Shown: one piece after another, positions 23,677 to 24,156 of the stretch | Layout of the letters: every line of letters starts with the position of its first letter | How positions within the stretch are numbered: position 1 is the first letter of the stretch | Assembly (NCBI GenBank): GCA_964465665.1 | Contig: CAYXKM010000134.1 | Span: forward strand, 1 to 24,156 | DNA from: JAKEGN01 sp964465665 | GTDB lineage: Bacteria; Pseudomonadota; Gammaproteobacteria; Steroidobacterales; Woeseiaceae | DNA length: 24,156 nt | Direction: 5' to 3' | The notes under the pieces: model-generated | Seen by the model: only the letters and a program-made list of their open reading frames with translations | Database searches by the model: none | What the model was told of the DNA's origin: nothing | Translations under genes and position numbers: made by a program

Positions 23677-24156
23677 ATGAAACGCAGAATCCCAGGCAGG
23701 ATCGTTGTCGCGCTTCCTCTTGCGCTGTTGCTGGCGATGTCCTGCAACCGCGAAGCGGCTATTGTCACAACGCAAGCTGCAGACAGCCTGCTGATTCACA
23801 ATGTGGTCATTGTTGACGGCGCGGGTTCGCCTGGAGTTCCCGGCGCCGTACGCATTCGCGAACAGCGTATCGAAGCGCTTGGGGCTTTGACGGCCGAACG
23901 CGGAGAATCGACGTTCGATGGCCGCGGCCTGGTATTGGCGCCCGGTTTCATCGATACCCACAGCCATGCCGATAGCGACATACTCGAACACAGTGAGGCC
24001 ACTGCTGCTGTCAGCCAGGGAATTACGACCGTGGTGGTCGGCCAGGATGGCGGGTCTCTGTATCCGCTTGCCGACTTTTTCTCCGCTTTCGAAAGAACTC
24101 CGGCTACGGTGAATATCGCTTCCTACGCCGGCCACAACACCCTGCGCCGTGAGGTC
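23677..24156 (+). CDS. N-acyl-D-amino-acid deacylase-like amidohydrolase, lipoprotein (5' part)
   Basis: The first 160 codons of a gene cut by the right edge. A signal peptide with lipobox LAMSC gives a lipidated Cys23 (+2 is Asn). Then comes the small beta domain of the amidohydrolase superfamily (LLIHNVVIVDGAGSPGVPG, 38-56) and the metal-binding strand LAPGFIDTHSHADSD with His95 and His97. The segment VSQGITTVVVGQDGGSLYPL is typical of D-aminoacylases and related N-acyl-D-amino-acid deacylases, which release D-amino acids from N-acyl forms; dihydroorotase- or isoaspartyl-dipeptidase-like activity is the main alternative. AGGA (23667-23670) precedes the ATG. It is divergent from the S9 peptidase gene, with which it may share a peptide or amide substrate. 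Confidence 0.85.
   Translation, partial: MKRRIPGRIVVALPLALLLAMSCNREAAIVTTQAADSLLIHNVVIVDGAGSPGVPGAVRIREQRIEALGALTAERGESTFDGRGLVLAPGFIDTHSHADSDILEHSEATAAVSQGITTVVVGQDGGSLYPLADFFSAFERTPATVNIASYAGHNTLRREV

Overview
The window looks like chromosomal DNA of a GC-rich, Gram-negative, TonB-dependent heterotroph, most likely a gammaproteobacterium (inference). It has two large TonB-dependent receptors, several outer-membrane-type lipoproteins, a short NfeD protein, LacI- and MFS-type sugar genes and TPR-sulfotransferases, a mix common in marine or soil Gammaproteobacteria. I see no rRNA, tRNA, CRISPR array, transposase, integrase or phage gene. All 18 main genes look intact except the two cut by the window edges.

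Layout. (1) 1-308, minus: start of an NfeD-like membrane protein. (2) 460-3949, plus: a complete frdCAB operon for a dihaem membrane fumarate reductase/succinate dehydrogenase of the Wolinella type, with ATGA overlaps at both junctions. (3) 3962-10598: a sugar module with a LacI regulator (minus), then a TonB receptor, an MFS permease and a cytoplasmic GH37 trehalase (plus). Two 12-bp LacI-type operators 21 bp apart sit between divergent promoters. (4) 10693-15663: four predicted lipoprotein hydrolases: a metallo-beta-lactamase fold protein, an S51 cyanophycinase-like peptidase, a CocE/S15 alpha/beta hydrolase (all plus) and a serine beta-lactamase-fold hydrolase (minus). (5) 15909-19406, plus: a second TonB receptor, then a cytoplasmic-looking beta-propeller protein in the same reading frame. 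(6) 19520-23537, minus: a secreted S9 prolyl-oligopeptidase-family peptidase and a TPR-sulfotransferase. (7) 23677 to the right edge, plus: the start of a lipoprotein N-acyl-D-amino-acid deacylase-like amidohydrolase.

How the parts may work together. Region 3 reads as uptake and hydrolysis of trehalose or a related glucoside under LacI control: outer membrane (TonB receptor), inner membrane (MFS), cytosol (trehalase). Regions 4-7 together look like an envelope set for amide, ester or peptide bonds feeding a second TonB receptor. The substrate cannot be read from sequence.

The most unusual things lie between genes: a perfect 24-bp inverted repeat that buries the start codon of the S51 gene; a 13-codon leader ORF with a near-ideal ribosome binding site overlapping the start of the serine hydrolase gene; nested GTGGTC/GACCAC repeats between the second receptor and the in-frame propeller gene; a TATAAT box placed so that the metallo-hydrolase mRNA would be leaderless; and the twin-operator divergent promoter of the sugar module.
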